From NCBI RefSeq assembly GCF_002005405.1, contig NZ_CP019728.1:868001-932000 (forward strand): 64,000 nucleotides of DNA. Direction: 5' to 3'. The notes below the pieces were generated by a model, which was not told where the DNA came from, ran no database searches, and saw only the letters and a list, made by a program, of their open reading frames with translations. This DNA is from Jeotgalibaca dankookensis (GTDB taxonomy: Bacteria > Bacillota > Bacilli > Lactobacillales > Aerococcaceae). The position numbers and the translations under genes are program-made. Each line of letters starts with the position of its first letter. The stretch's first letter is position 1. This document shows, piece by piece, positions 16,524 to 24,406 of this stretch.

Positions 16524-16569
16524 AAAAATCTACTAAATCGTGTCTACAAGCACGGTTTAGTAGATTTTT
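16524..16569. terminator. Bidirectional terminator between RraA-like and amidohydrolase genes
   Basis: A 19-bp stem (16524-16542 / 16551-16569, one G-T pair) with an 8-nt loop and A/T runs on both sides, between two convergent pseudogenes. Confidence 0.85.
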
Positions 16570-16572
16570 CTG

Positions 16573-17839
16573 TTATTCGTCTTCTAATAAAGCGTTTAAC
16601 TCAGTATAGTATTCATTTTTAACGAGAATTTCACCTTTTTTAATGACATAACGAAGTTTAGATTGATCATTAATGAAGTCCCGAATGGTATGGCTATCGA
16701 AAATATTTAAATCAGCATGCTTACCCACTTCAATCCCATATGTATCTGTTAATTCCAGAGTTTTAGCCGGACTGGTTGTTGCCATTTCGACCACTTGAGA
16801 CCGTTCCTTAGCAGAGCCCATTTGTTGAGACACTTGTAAGAGGTAGCCAACTGTCACGAGATTTGCATCCCCAAAGGGTGTAAAGGCATTACGGATATTA
16901 TTGGAAGAATAGGCCACATTTACGCCTTTTTCTAGCATGGCTTTTACCGGTGCCATACCACGCGGTTTATTTTTTCTTTCAGCTTGCCCATTCATAAACA
17001 TATCGGTTGCTGGTAAGGGAACAATGGTCACTTGGGCTTTGGCTAATTTTTCAAAAATAGGTTCGGCGACTTCTGGATCAATTGAGCCCAGAGTGGTCAC
17101 ATGCCCTAATGAAACGCGCCCTTCATAACCCCGTTCGATTGTTTTTTCAGCAATCAATTCAACAACCGTGTTTTGTGGGCCTGAAGCATCGGTTCCAAAG
17201 TCCGCATGCATATCAATAGATAAGTCATATTTTTGAGCCAAAACAAAAAACCATCTCAATATGTTTCTTTGTATCTTCAATTGAATCCTCACTATACGGA
17301 CAACCTCCGACAATATCCGCACCCATTTTAATAGACTCTTCCATCATATCGTAGACTTCTGGGTGCCGGACGATTCCCTCTTGTGGAAAGGCGCAAATTT
17401 GCATATCCAATAAATCCTTATATTTCTCTCTTAAATCAACCAGAACTCTAACGCCTAAGGTTTCTTCAAAGGGATCCACGTCAGGAATAGCGCGCATAAT
17501 GGTAGTCCCATTTCGAATGGACCATTTGATCAAACGTTGGGCTCTACTAAAAACATCATCATAGGTATATTTAGCTTTTAACTCAGCAGTATTTTTAAGA
17601 GCTTCCGCTAAGGTGCCGGATACATTGGGTTTACGCTCTTCTAAAAATGCCTTATCAGGATGGATATGACTTTCTATAAAAGTTGGCAAGACAACGTTTC
17701 CTTCTGCGTCAATTTCAAGAGCATCATTGTCATTAACAAGGTTGTTTCCGATTTCAATAATTTTTGAACCACTGATCTTAATATCAGTGGTTGGTTGTTC
17801 GTCTTTCAAATGAGCATTTCGGATTAAAATATTAGTCAT
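16573..17839 (-). pseudogene. CodA-like amidohydrolase with +1 frameshift
   Basis: Two overlapping frames encode one amidohydrolase of about 420 residues. The N-terminal part (MTNILIRNAHLKDEQPTTDI, metal motif ESHIHPDKAF) runs from 17839 to about 17255. The C-terminal part (SIDMHADFGTDASG, VSLGHVT, SNNIRNAFTPFGDANL) continues in another frame. The frames meet at a run of six T in ATGGTTTTTTGTTTTGG (minus strand, about 17253-17265). Five T would restore MVFVLAQKYDLS without a gap, so a single inserted T is the simplest explanation. The position corresponding to the metal Asp of CodA is Asn (SNNIRN), as in a distinct subgroup of this family. GAGAGGAG precedes the ATG at 17839. It is 13 bp downstream of the amidase gene. 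Confidence 0.82.
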
Positions 17840-17852
17840 GTTTATTCTCCTC

Positions 17853-19088
17853 TCATTTCGTTTCATCTAAGAATTGTAGAGCAAAGTCGATTAAAGTAGG
17901 GTCAGTGTTTTTCGCACTCATCAATGTCACACCAAGTGGCACATCATCTTGTTCCAGTAACGGTAACGTGATTTGAGGAATTCCAGCAAGAGCAGAAATA
18001 CACAACAAGTGAGACGATTGCGCTCTCAGACGATTAATTTCTTCGAGAGAGGTTGATTTCAAGGGTGCCACCGATGAAGCAGTTGGTTCAATTAAGACGG
18101 CACCATCTGATAGTAATTTTTCTATGCGTTGACGAAATTCTTCTTGTTTTTCTTTTGCTTTTAAATAGGCTTCGCGGGTTATTTTTGAAGCAACTTCTAA
18201 ACGGTCTTTGGGTCCGGGAGATAAACGGGGACGGTATTTATTGACAAAACCGCCGTAGCTATCCCAAACTTCATAGCCTTGAACAATTTGAAACACTTCT
18301 TTGACCCAGTACTCCAACCCTTCCTCGGCGATGGTAATGTGTTCAACCTTGTCTATGTGTTGGCCAATTGTTTCAATGGTTTCTTGAAAGGCATCTCGAA
18401 CACTCTCGTCCACTGCTTCAAAGGCATCATCGATGACGTAAAGGGTCTTTAGAGGCATCGCTTTTGGATCTTCTCCCAGTAGAACTTCGGAAACATCTCG
18501 AAACACTTGTTTTTGTGATGCGACATAACCTAGGACGTCCATACTCTTACAATAAGGTGCTTCACCATCATTTTGAATGCGTCCTAGACTAGGTCGCATG
18601 CCAATGACACCATTATAGGCAGCTGGAACACGTACTGAACCTAAACAGTCACTCCCGATAGCAAAGTCAACCAGTCCTCTAGCAGTTGCGGGACACGAAC
18701 CACTCGAAGACCCTCCTGTTAAACGACGGGTATCCGCTGGATTTAACGGACTCCCATAATGCCAATTTTCACCACTAATACTGTAACAAAGTTCATCACA
18801 AATCGTCTTTCCTACCAAATCTGCTCCCGATTCAAGTAGCGTAACAATCGCACTGGCAGTAAAATCATCTGGCGGGCTGTTACGTAGCCAATCTGGGTGC
18901 CCATTTCCCTAGGTACTTCCCTTTACCTTGAAAACGTCTTTTGCTCCAAAAATGTATTTTGAAAGTGGCCCTTCTTCTCGTCCTGCTATTGCGATATGGT
19001 TATCTCTAACAAAAGCCTGTAAAGCGTCATAAGGCGGTGTATTGGACACAGATAATTTCGTTAACTCATTCATTGCATAATGATTCAT
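17853..19088 (-). pseudogene. Amidase-signature family protein with internal stop codon
   Basis: The frame from the ATG at 19088 encodes MNHYAMNELTKLSVSNTPPY and the catalytic-Lys region YIFGAKDVFKVKGST, then hits TAG at 18909-18911. It continues in the same frame with GNGHPDWLRNSPPDDFTASA, VGKTICDELCY, the nucleophile loop RRLTGGSSSGS and SDCLGSVRVPAAYNGVIGMR, to the normal C-terminus (411 residues plus the stop). The Ser-cisSer-Lys machinery is otherwise complete. The stop separates the Lys of GAKD from the two Ser, so neither fragment should work. The likely role before decay was amide or hydantoin-type hydrolysis, together with the amidohydrolase 13 bp downstream. A GGAGA sequence is 7 nt before the ATG. 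Confidence 0.85.
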
Positions 19089-19182
19089 GAACTCGTCTCC
19101 TTTTTCATTTTTAATTTATCGTATAAACATTATTGTACGCGCTTACAATATGCAGAAAGGATACCAACCCATCTGATAAGAT

Positions 19183-20205
19183 TCAAACGGATTCAGTTGA
19201 TTCCTTTTTTATCGATAAGACCCGCAGGTAATTTTTTCTGAGCTCATCCCCAACTCGCTGGATGCTTTTTTCGGATACTTTCTTATAAGCATTCTCCACC
19301 AATGGGGGACATTCTCCTTGAAGAATCTTTTGCGTGTAACAGATAAAATCATTTAATGTCTGACCTTTATAAAGAGTTTCACCTGCTTTATAAAAGTTAA
19401 ACACGGGAATATCCCGAACAAGTGTTGGTGTTTTACTAGCTAACGCCTCTAATAAAACGATGCCCTCTGTTTCTTCATGTGTCAAAAACACATACAAATC
19501 ACAAGCTTGATAAGCAACTCGTAAGGAATCACGTTCAATATATCCCGGAAACTGTAGATTGGGTAAATCTGTCTCAACTGCTTGGACGATTTCTTTAGAA
19601 AGTAATTTTTTATCCGTATAACCAAACCAGATAAATTGATAGTCCGGGAGTGCTTTGGCCATAGCGACGAAATCTAGGATTCCTTTTCGCTTTATTTGGT
19701 GGCCTACAGAAATAATCAGCTTATCGTCCGGACTGATGGCATACGTTTCTCGAAATTGTTTTTGTTCCTGTTCACTACTTCTCCAGTAGGTAAGATCGAT
19801 TCCATTGGATATGACAGCGATTGGCACTTCTAGTCTATATGCTTCGATTAAAGATTTTGAATAATCAGAAGGTGTCAATAGTAAATCTGCCGATTGATAG
19901 CACTTTTTAAGCCACCATCCAAACAAAGGCGCCAACGTATTGGCGAAAAAATAGGAATTTCGAAAATCCTCAATGGTAGAATGCGCATGGTAGATAACTG
20001 CTTTACCAGCCCTTCTTGCTCGTTTAGCCTTCAAGTGAGATTGAGGGAAAATTGTGTTGATATGAATAATATCATAAGGTTCTTCACCAGTTGTGGTATA
20101 AGGAATCCTTTGTTCGTCTAAAGCCATTTGTTGGTGCAACATGGCGCGACCAATACCGCTTTGTTTAATGAGTGATTGAAAATCACTACAGAGATAAATG
20201 CGCAT
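19183..20205 (-). CDS. GT4 glycosyltransferase, probable second sugar transfer in diglycosyl-diacylglycerol synthesis
   Basis: A cytoplasmic or membrane-associated GT-B enzyme. The N-terminal domain (MRIYLCSDFQSLIKQSGIGR, HINTIFPQSH, VIYHAHSTIEDF) and the C-terminal nucleotide-sugar domain (ISVGHQIKRKGILDFV, LYVFLTHEETEGIVLLEALA with the EX7E motif) fit family GT4. The N-terminal SGIGRAM stretch and the pairing with a second GT4 gene resemble the enzymes that add the second glucose to glucosyl-diacylglycerol, the lipoteichoic acid anchor. I chose the ATG at 20205 (MRIYL): AAAAGG abuts the ATG at 20214, and 20205 is better spaced. Last gene of a three-gene leftward operon. Confidence 0.75.
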   Translation of the reverse strand: MRIYLCSDFQSLIKQSGIGRAMLHQQMALDEQRIPYTTTGEEPYDIIHINTIFPQSHLKAKRARRAGKAVIYHAHSTIEDFRNSYFFANTLAPLFGWWLKKCYQSADLLLTPSDYSKSLIEAYRLEVPIAVISNGIDLTYWRSSEQEQKQFRETYAISPDDKLIISVGHQIKRKGILDFVAMAKALPDYQFIWFGYTDKKLLSKEIVQAVETDLPNLQFPGYIERDSLRVAYQACDLYVFLTHEETEGIVLLEALASKTPTLVRDIPVFNFYKAGETLYKGQTLNDFICYTQKILQGECPPLVENAYKKVSEKSIQRVGDELRKNYLRVLSIKKESTESV

Positions 20206-20222
20206 ATCGCTCATCCTTTTTA

Positions 20223-20873
20223 TTATAGTAGTTGAAAAAGTCGGTTGAGTATTTCTACCATTCCGTAAGAATATAGAAATAAGGCAATCGGTTTTCCGAG
20301 TGATAGGATTAATAGATAGTCACGATAGGAAAGATCAGATAAACCTGCTAAATAACAGAGAAGATCTGCCGGCGACAGTGGGAAAAACATTCCAAATATA
20401 AATAACCTTTTAAATTGCTTCGGGTTATCCAACCAACGAACATACCTATTAAAAGTTCTGTTTCCCATCAATGACTGCACAAGTGGTCGTCCGAACTTTC
20501 GGGCAAGCGTAAAATTTATAATCGATCCAATCATAATCCCGACAAAGTTTAAAAGATAGCCATAGCCCATGCCAAAGATCATTAGACCTCCTGGTATTGT
20601 GAGACCGCCAGGGATTAGTGGGAACATTGTTTGAATGATTTGAAGCATCATAAATAAAAATGGAGCTAGGGGCCCGATACTTTGTAAGAATTGACTCAAA
20701 GCAAGGTCAGAAGTAAAAAGATTTTGATGATAGCCCCAATAAAATCCATAAATAGTTAAAAAGACACCCGAAATAGCTAGCAGTCGTAAACTAATCTGAA
20801 AATACCGTTTATAGCGACGTAAAAATGAAAGTGAGGTCTTTTTTGAGAACATATGTGGGTGTTTTGGATCCAT
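20223..20873 (-). CDS. TVP38/TMEM64 (DedA-like) membrane protein
   Basis: An integral membrane protein of about 216 residues, with hydrophobic segments LLAISGVFLTIYGFYWGY, LAPFLFMMLQIIQTMFPLIP, GFGYLLNFVGIMIGSIINF and a C-terminal pair. The motif FPLIPGGLTIPGGLMIFGMGYG, with the following GSIINFTLARKFGRP, is the conserved re-entrant core of the SNARE-associated/VTT family; members act in lipid or undecaprenyl-phosphate translocation. The start is the ATG at 20873, with AAAGGAG at 8 nt; an upstream TTG overlaps that ribosome site. Its place between two lipid-linked glycosyltransferases suggests a role in moving the glycolipid across the membrane, which is inference. Confidence 0.82.
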   Translation of the reverse strand: MDPKHPHMFSKKTSLSFLRRYKRYFQISLRLLAISGVFLTIYGFYWGYHQNLFTSDLALSQFLQSIGPLAPFLFMMLQIIQTMFPLIPGGLTIPGGLMIFGMGYGYLLNFVGIMIGSIINFTLARKFGRPLVQSLMGNRTFNRYVRWLDNPKQFKRLFIFGMFFPLSPADLLCYLAGLSDLSYRDYLLILSLGKPIALFLYSYGMVEILNRLFQLL

Positions 20874-20903
20874 TGAGCGTTCTCCTTTCAATGGTTTATT
20901 CTT

Positions 20904-22088
20904 TTACTCCCATTCGGTATAAGGAATGGTATCTTCTTGATGATAGGTTTCAAGAGCTTTTCGATAAATCGCACAGACATTTTTCCCAAAATGCTCCGAA
21001 GAGTAATGTTTATGGGCAAATGTTTTGGACTCAGCGCTCATATTGAGATAGAGTGTTTTATTTTGGATCATTTGGTTTAAATACACTTCAAATTCTTCAA
21101 AATTATGATATTGAAATCCTGTTTTCTCTTTAATAACAATGTCATCCATGGCTTTATCTGCACGGCATAAAATAGGTAAGGCGCTCGCAAGCGCTTCGAT
21201 ATAGGTCAATCCTTGCGTCTCACTAGTTGAAGCACTCACAAATAAATTGGCATTCTGATAGAAAGATGCAACTTGAAGGGGATCAATCATGCCGGTAAAA
21301 GTTACTCGATCAGACATACCTAATTTGTTTGCATACATTTCTAGTTCAGCGCGATTAGGTCCATCTCCAACAATTAATAAGTGGACATCTTCTTGTAGAC
21401 GCGATACAAAGTAGATTAATTCTTCCACGTTCTTTTCTTTACCTAGTCGTCCAAGCGACAATAGCAGAAATTTATCATCGGGGATTCCCCATTTTTCCAG
21501 AAGCTTCTTTCGTTCCTGCGGTTGCATTTTTTTGTTGAAACGCTCTAATTGAATCCCAGTAGGAATAACCCTAATGGGTTGCGTTACTTCATAGCTAGCC
21601 AAAAGCTGTTTAACTTTTTCAGTTGGGACAATGATATACTCTGCTTCGCGTAATATTTTTCGAGATAATAGCGAAACGACTTTTCGTCCGGCTAGTTTGC
21701 TAGGTGAGAAATAATGGGTGTAGTCCTCGTACACAGTATGATAGGTATGCACCATTGGGATTGATAAATGATGGGCAATATATTTGGCCATTCGGAAGGT
21801 GCTAAATTCACTTTGTGTATGGATGATATCAGGTTCCCACTCCATTATCTTTTTTAGAACCGCTCGATCTTTAATTAACTTTACTCGAGCATCTGGATAG
21901 ATTTTATTAACATTAAATGAAGAAACGCCGTAAATATTATTTTTCTTATCAATGTAATCATCCTCAGACAATGTTAAAACACGTATATCATGTCCTAATT
22001 TTTCTAAAGATTTTTTTAATGAGAGAGTTGAAGTAACAACACCGTTGATTACAGGAATATATAAGTCTGTTACTAATAAAACTTTCAT
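20904..22088 (-). CDS. GT4 glycosyltransferase, probable 1,2-diacylglycerol 3-glucosyltransferase
   Basis: A 394-residue GT-B enzyme. The N-terminus MKVLLVTDLYIPVINGVVTS and the segment HTQSEFSTFRMAKYIA with VHTYHTVYEDYTHYF are hallmarks of the diacylglycerol glucosyltransferase group of Gram-positive bacteria. The C-terminal domain has SLGRLGKEKNVEELI, LIVGDGPNRAELE and the EX7E motif ETQGLTYIEALAS. The reaction would transfer glucose from UDP-glucose to diacylglycerol at the inner membrane face, the first step toward the lipoteichoic acid anchor. The start is the ATG at 22088; GGAGG is adjacent to the GTG at 22094 and correctly spaced for 22088. It is first of the operon with the DedA-like and second GT4 genes. 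Confidence 0.8.
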   Translation of the reverse strand: MKVLLVTDLYIPVINGVVTSTLSLKKSLEKLGHDIRVLTLSEDDYIDKKNNIYGVSSFNVNKIYPDARVKLIKDRAVLKKIMEWEPDIIHTQSEFSTFRMAKYIAHHLSIPMVHTYHTVYEDYTHYFSPSKLAGRKVVSLLSRKILREAEYIIVPTEKVKQLLASYEVTQPIRVIPTGIQLERFNKKMQPQERKKLLEKWGIPDDKFLLLSLGRLGKEKNVEELIYFVSRLQEDVHLLIVGDGPNRAELEMYANKLGMSDRVTFTGMIDPLQVASFYQNANLFVSASTSETQGLTYIEALASALPILCRADKAMDDIVIKEKTGFQYHNFEEFEVYLNQMIQNKTLYLNMSAESKTFAHKHYSSEHFGKNVCAIYRKALETYHQEDTIPYTEWE

Positions 22089-22112
22089 AATCACCCTCCT
22101 TTCCTTTGTTGA

Positions 22113-22313
22113 TTAAAGTAGTTTAAAAAATATTAAGTAAAGAATAAATAGTACTAGTAACAAACCAAAGATAAAGTACCCCCAGCCTAATAGTTTATTG
22201 TCTTTACGCATTTTAAATCCTGAACAGGCAAAAAGAAGTTCTAATATCAGTAGTATAACAAGCAAGATAAAAATGAGTTTTCGTTCCCACATTATTTGCT
22301 TCATCATCCCCAC
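22113..22313 (-). CDS. Small two-helix membrane protein
   Basis: A predicted membrane protein of 66 residues: helix 1 LIFILLVILLILELLFACSG (about 14-32), a short basic loop MRKDNK, and helix 2 GWGYFIFGLLLVLFILYLIFF (about 43-63). The GTG at 22313 has AGGAGGA at 7 nt, which is better than the ATG codons two and three positions later. It lies 24 bp upstream of the first glycosyltransferase gene, so it is probably co-transcribed. Function unknown. Confidence 0.65.
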   Translation of the reverse strand: MGMMKQIMWERKLIFILLVILLILELLFACSGFKMRKDNKLLGWGYFIFGLLLVLFILYLIFFKLL

Positions 22314-22444
22314 ACGTCTCTCCTCCTTTACAGAGTTCAGCTATTTGCACCAGATAGTTTGACGGTAAAAGTTCATTGTTATAAGACGTGTAGTTTTTTA
22401 TCTTTTAAAATCTTCTTTATAATCATATTATACCATTTTAATTA

Positions 22445-22537
22445 TTGGTAAACATCCAAAAAAAGAATCATTCGTTCCTTATTGCGGTTTATTTCTTGAT
22501 TGCCGGTATCATTCGTCTCATCGATGCCTTTGTTTAA
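22445..22537 (+). CDS. Possible 30-residue hydrophobic peptide or gene remnant
   Basis: A TTG-initiated frame encodes MVNIQKKNHSFLIAVYFLIA then GIIRLIDAFV: a short basic head and one membrane helix, ending 18 bp before a strong terminator (22556-22588). No ribosome site is visible before the TTG, so it may be the tail of a decayed membrane-protein gene or a very small peptide. The rest of the 22314-22695 interval holds only AT-rich sequence with candidate -10 boxes on both strands. Confidence 0.3.
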   Translation: MVNIQKKNHSFLIAVYFLIAGIIRLIDAFV

Positions 22538-22555
22538 ATTTTATCGTGCTACGCA

Positions 22556-22588
22556 AAAAAGGTTTCTCTAAAAAAGAGAAGCCTTTTT
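22556..22588. terminator. Terminator hairpin
   Basis: AAAAAGGTTTCTCT (22556-22569) pairs with AGAGAAGCCTTTTT (22575-22588), with one G-T pair. The A and T tracts allow function in either direction. It lies in a gene-poor interval, downstream of the 30-residue frame on the + strand. Confidence 0.8.
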
Positions 22589-22695
22589 ACTTATTACTTT
22601 TTAGAGTACTTAGCTTGTATTTGATATCACAATTAGTTATCAGTATAATATTGGCTAATGAGTGTTACTTTAGTTTTAGAGAAAGTAGGAATTCC

Positions 22696-22914
22696 ATGCT
22701 ATTCAGCGACTTTAAAAGTAATGTCAAAGCTATTAAAAGCCTAAATAATGTCAGTATCCATAAAAAATCAACTCTTTTGCTCACACAAATGCAAGCGATT
22801 GAGTTACTTCTTTTAGATGAAGCGATTCCTTTAGCAAGTCAGGATATTAAAGAAGCACAGACTTTATATAACGAAATCGAAACATATCGAAAATTATATT
22901 TAATTGGGCCTTAA
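22696..22914 (+). CDS. Hypothetical small protein
   Basis: About 72 residues (MLFSDFKSNVKAIKSLNNVS at the start), predicted mostly helical with alternating charges and Leu (LLTQMQAIELLLLDEAIPLA), no signal peptide and no membrane helix. GTAGGA lies 5 nt before the ATG at 22696. A longer in-frame start upstream (22546) is rejected because it would run through the terminator hairpin. The stop codon and that of the convergent CNNM-type gene lie within one small palindrome, CCTTAACATTAAGG (22909-22922). Family not recognised. Confidence 0.5.
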   Translation: MLFSDFKSNVKAIKSLNNVSIHKKSTLLLTQMQAIELLLLDEAIPLASQDIKEAQTLYNEIETYRKLYLIGP

Positions 22915-22916
22915 CA

Positions 22917-24251
22917 TTAAGGATAATCGTTTGAACTACTTTCATCAACTTCTAAACTTTTTTTAGTAATTCTAGCTTTTGCAATCATTTTATTCTCAAG
23001 TTCTTCAATTAGAAAACGATATCCTTTATAAATAAATACTGAACGATTCTCGATTAGATCTTCTTCAGTTGGAATTTTTCCTAACTGGCCAATCATAAAC
23101 CCGTTTACAGTATCATATTTTTTAGTTGGTAACCTTATTTTAAGAAGGTCTTGTAAATCGTCAAGCATATAAGCACCCGCCACAAGATACTCGTCGTCTG
23201 ATAAAGTTATGATTTCAAATTCTTTTTGAACATCATACTCATCAGAAATTTCTCCCATAACTTCTTCTATCAAATTTTCCATTGTAACAAGTCCAGCTGT
23301 TTTACCATATTCATCAATGACAATTCCCATATGTGTTTGTTGTTTTTGTAGCTCTCTAAATATTTCATCAGCTCGCTTAGAATCAGGTACAAAATAGGGT
23401 TTTTTTAATAAGTTATGAATTTTAAAATCCTCTTTTTTACTTACTTGAATATAACGAAGCAATTCACGTAAATGAATAATACCAATAATAGTGTCAATTG
23501 TTCCTTCGTAAACGGGATAGCGGGTATAACGTTCTTTGTGGATACGGTCAAGAATGGTGTCAAAGCTTTCCTTTGAATCAATCGCTACTATTTCTGCGCG
23601 ATGAGTCATAATTCTGGCTACTGGCATATCATCAAATTTAAAAATATTTTCAATCATTTCTTTTTCGATTGGACTGATATCACCGGCGATAACCATTGCA
23701 CGAATTTCTTCCTCTGTGACAGCTTCTTTTATCTCCTTAGGATTAATACCAACTAGCTTTAAAGTCGCATTAGTAGACAACGATAAGAGTTTTACAATAG
23801 GTGTAGTCACACGTGCTAAGGCTGATAAAGGATAAACACTGAAATAAGCAACTTTCTCTGGATTTGCCAGTGCAATCCGTTTAGGAACTAATTCACCAAA
23901 GACCAACATTAAGTAAGAAGTTATGAGTGTAACAATAACCATGGAAAAGGTCTTGACTGTTCCATATGACAAGGCAAAAAAGCTTAAAAGCCACTCAGTA
24001 AAAAGAGTCGCAAAAGCTTCCGAAGCAAAAACACCTGAAAAGATACTCGCTAACGAGACACCAATTTGGATGGTTGACAAGAACTTATTAGGCGTTCGTT
24101 TGAGTTTTAAAACCCGTTCGGCTTTCCGTTCTCCTACTTTCGCTTGGCTCATCAATTTTGTTTCATTTACCGCTATAAACGCAAGTTCGCTTGCGGCAAA
24201 AAAACCATTTAATAAAACAAGCGCAATTAATAAAAAGGTTGAAGCAACCAT
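22917..24251 (-). CDS. CNNM/CorC-type transporter with DUF21, CBS pair and CorC domain
   Basis: A membrane protein of 444 residues with the domain order of the hemolysin C/CNNM family. An N-terminal DUF21 domain (about 1-190) has helices ASTFLLIALVLLNGFFAASE and MVIVTLITSYLMLVFGELVPKR. The acidic segment AVTEEEIRAMVIAGD follows. A CBS-domain pair (about 205-330) contains VARIMTHRAEIVAID and HMGIVIDEYGKTAGLVTMEN. A C-terminal transporter-associated domain (about 345-430) has DEYLVAGAYMLDDLQDLL. Homologues transport or regulate divalent cations such as Mg2+. GGAGG precedes the ATG. The annotation hemolysin for this family is historical. Confidence 0.85.
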   Translation of the reverse strand: MVASTFLLIALVLLNGFFAASELAFIAVNETKLMSQAKVGERKAERVLKLKRTPNKFLSTIQIGVSLASIFSGVFASEAFATLFTEWLLSFFALSYGTVKTFSMVIVTLITSYLMLVFGELVPKRIALANPEKVAYFSVYPLSALARVTTPIVKLLSLSTNATLKLVGINPKEIKEAVTEEEIRAMVIAGDISPIEKEMIENIFKFDDMPVARIMTHRAEIVAIDSKESFDTILDRIHKERYTRYPVYEGTIDTIIGIIHLRELLRYIQVSKKEDFKIHNLLKKPYFVPDSKRADEIFRELQKQQTHMGIVIDEYGKTAGLVTMENLIEEVMGEISDEYDVQKEFEIITLSDDEYLVAGAYMLDDLQDLLKIRLPTKKYDTVNGFMIGQLGKIPTEEDLIENRSVFIYKGYRFLIEELENKMIAKARITKKSLEVDESSSNDYP

Positions 24252-24334
24252 CTAATCGAACCTCCTCTATAACCTACTTTCATTTATTAATCCAATTATA
24301 CATGAAATAGGAATAAATACGCGAATGGACTTTA

Positions 24335-24371
24335 TGAAACTGTTTACATTTCTAACGAGGTACCCTATAAT
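24335..24371 (+). promoter_or_regulatory. Promoter of the arcD-like/arcT operon with overlapping cre-like site
   Basis: TTTACA (24343-24348) and TATAAT (24366-24371) have ideal 17-bp spacing. The sequence TGAAACTGTTTACA (24335-24348) matches the CcpA consensus TGWAANCGNTNWCA at 13 of 14 positions and covers the -35 box. Repression by CcpA when preferred sugar is present is the inferred meaning. Confidence 0.75.
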
Positions 24372-24406
24372 GTTTTTAAGTGCTAAAACAGAATTGGGGG
24401 ATTAAT

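Noticed and set aside
22546-22695. Upstream extension of the small protein gene at 22696
   Set aside because: It would read through a strong terminator hairpin (22556-22588) and lacks a ribosome site; the ATG at 22696 has GTAGGA at proper spacing.
22313-22696. CRISPR-like or repeated structure
   Set aside because: No regularly spaced direct repeats anywhere in the window; this interval holds only AT-rich sequence and one hairpin.
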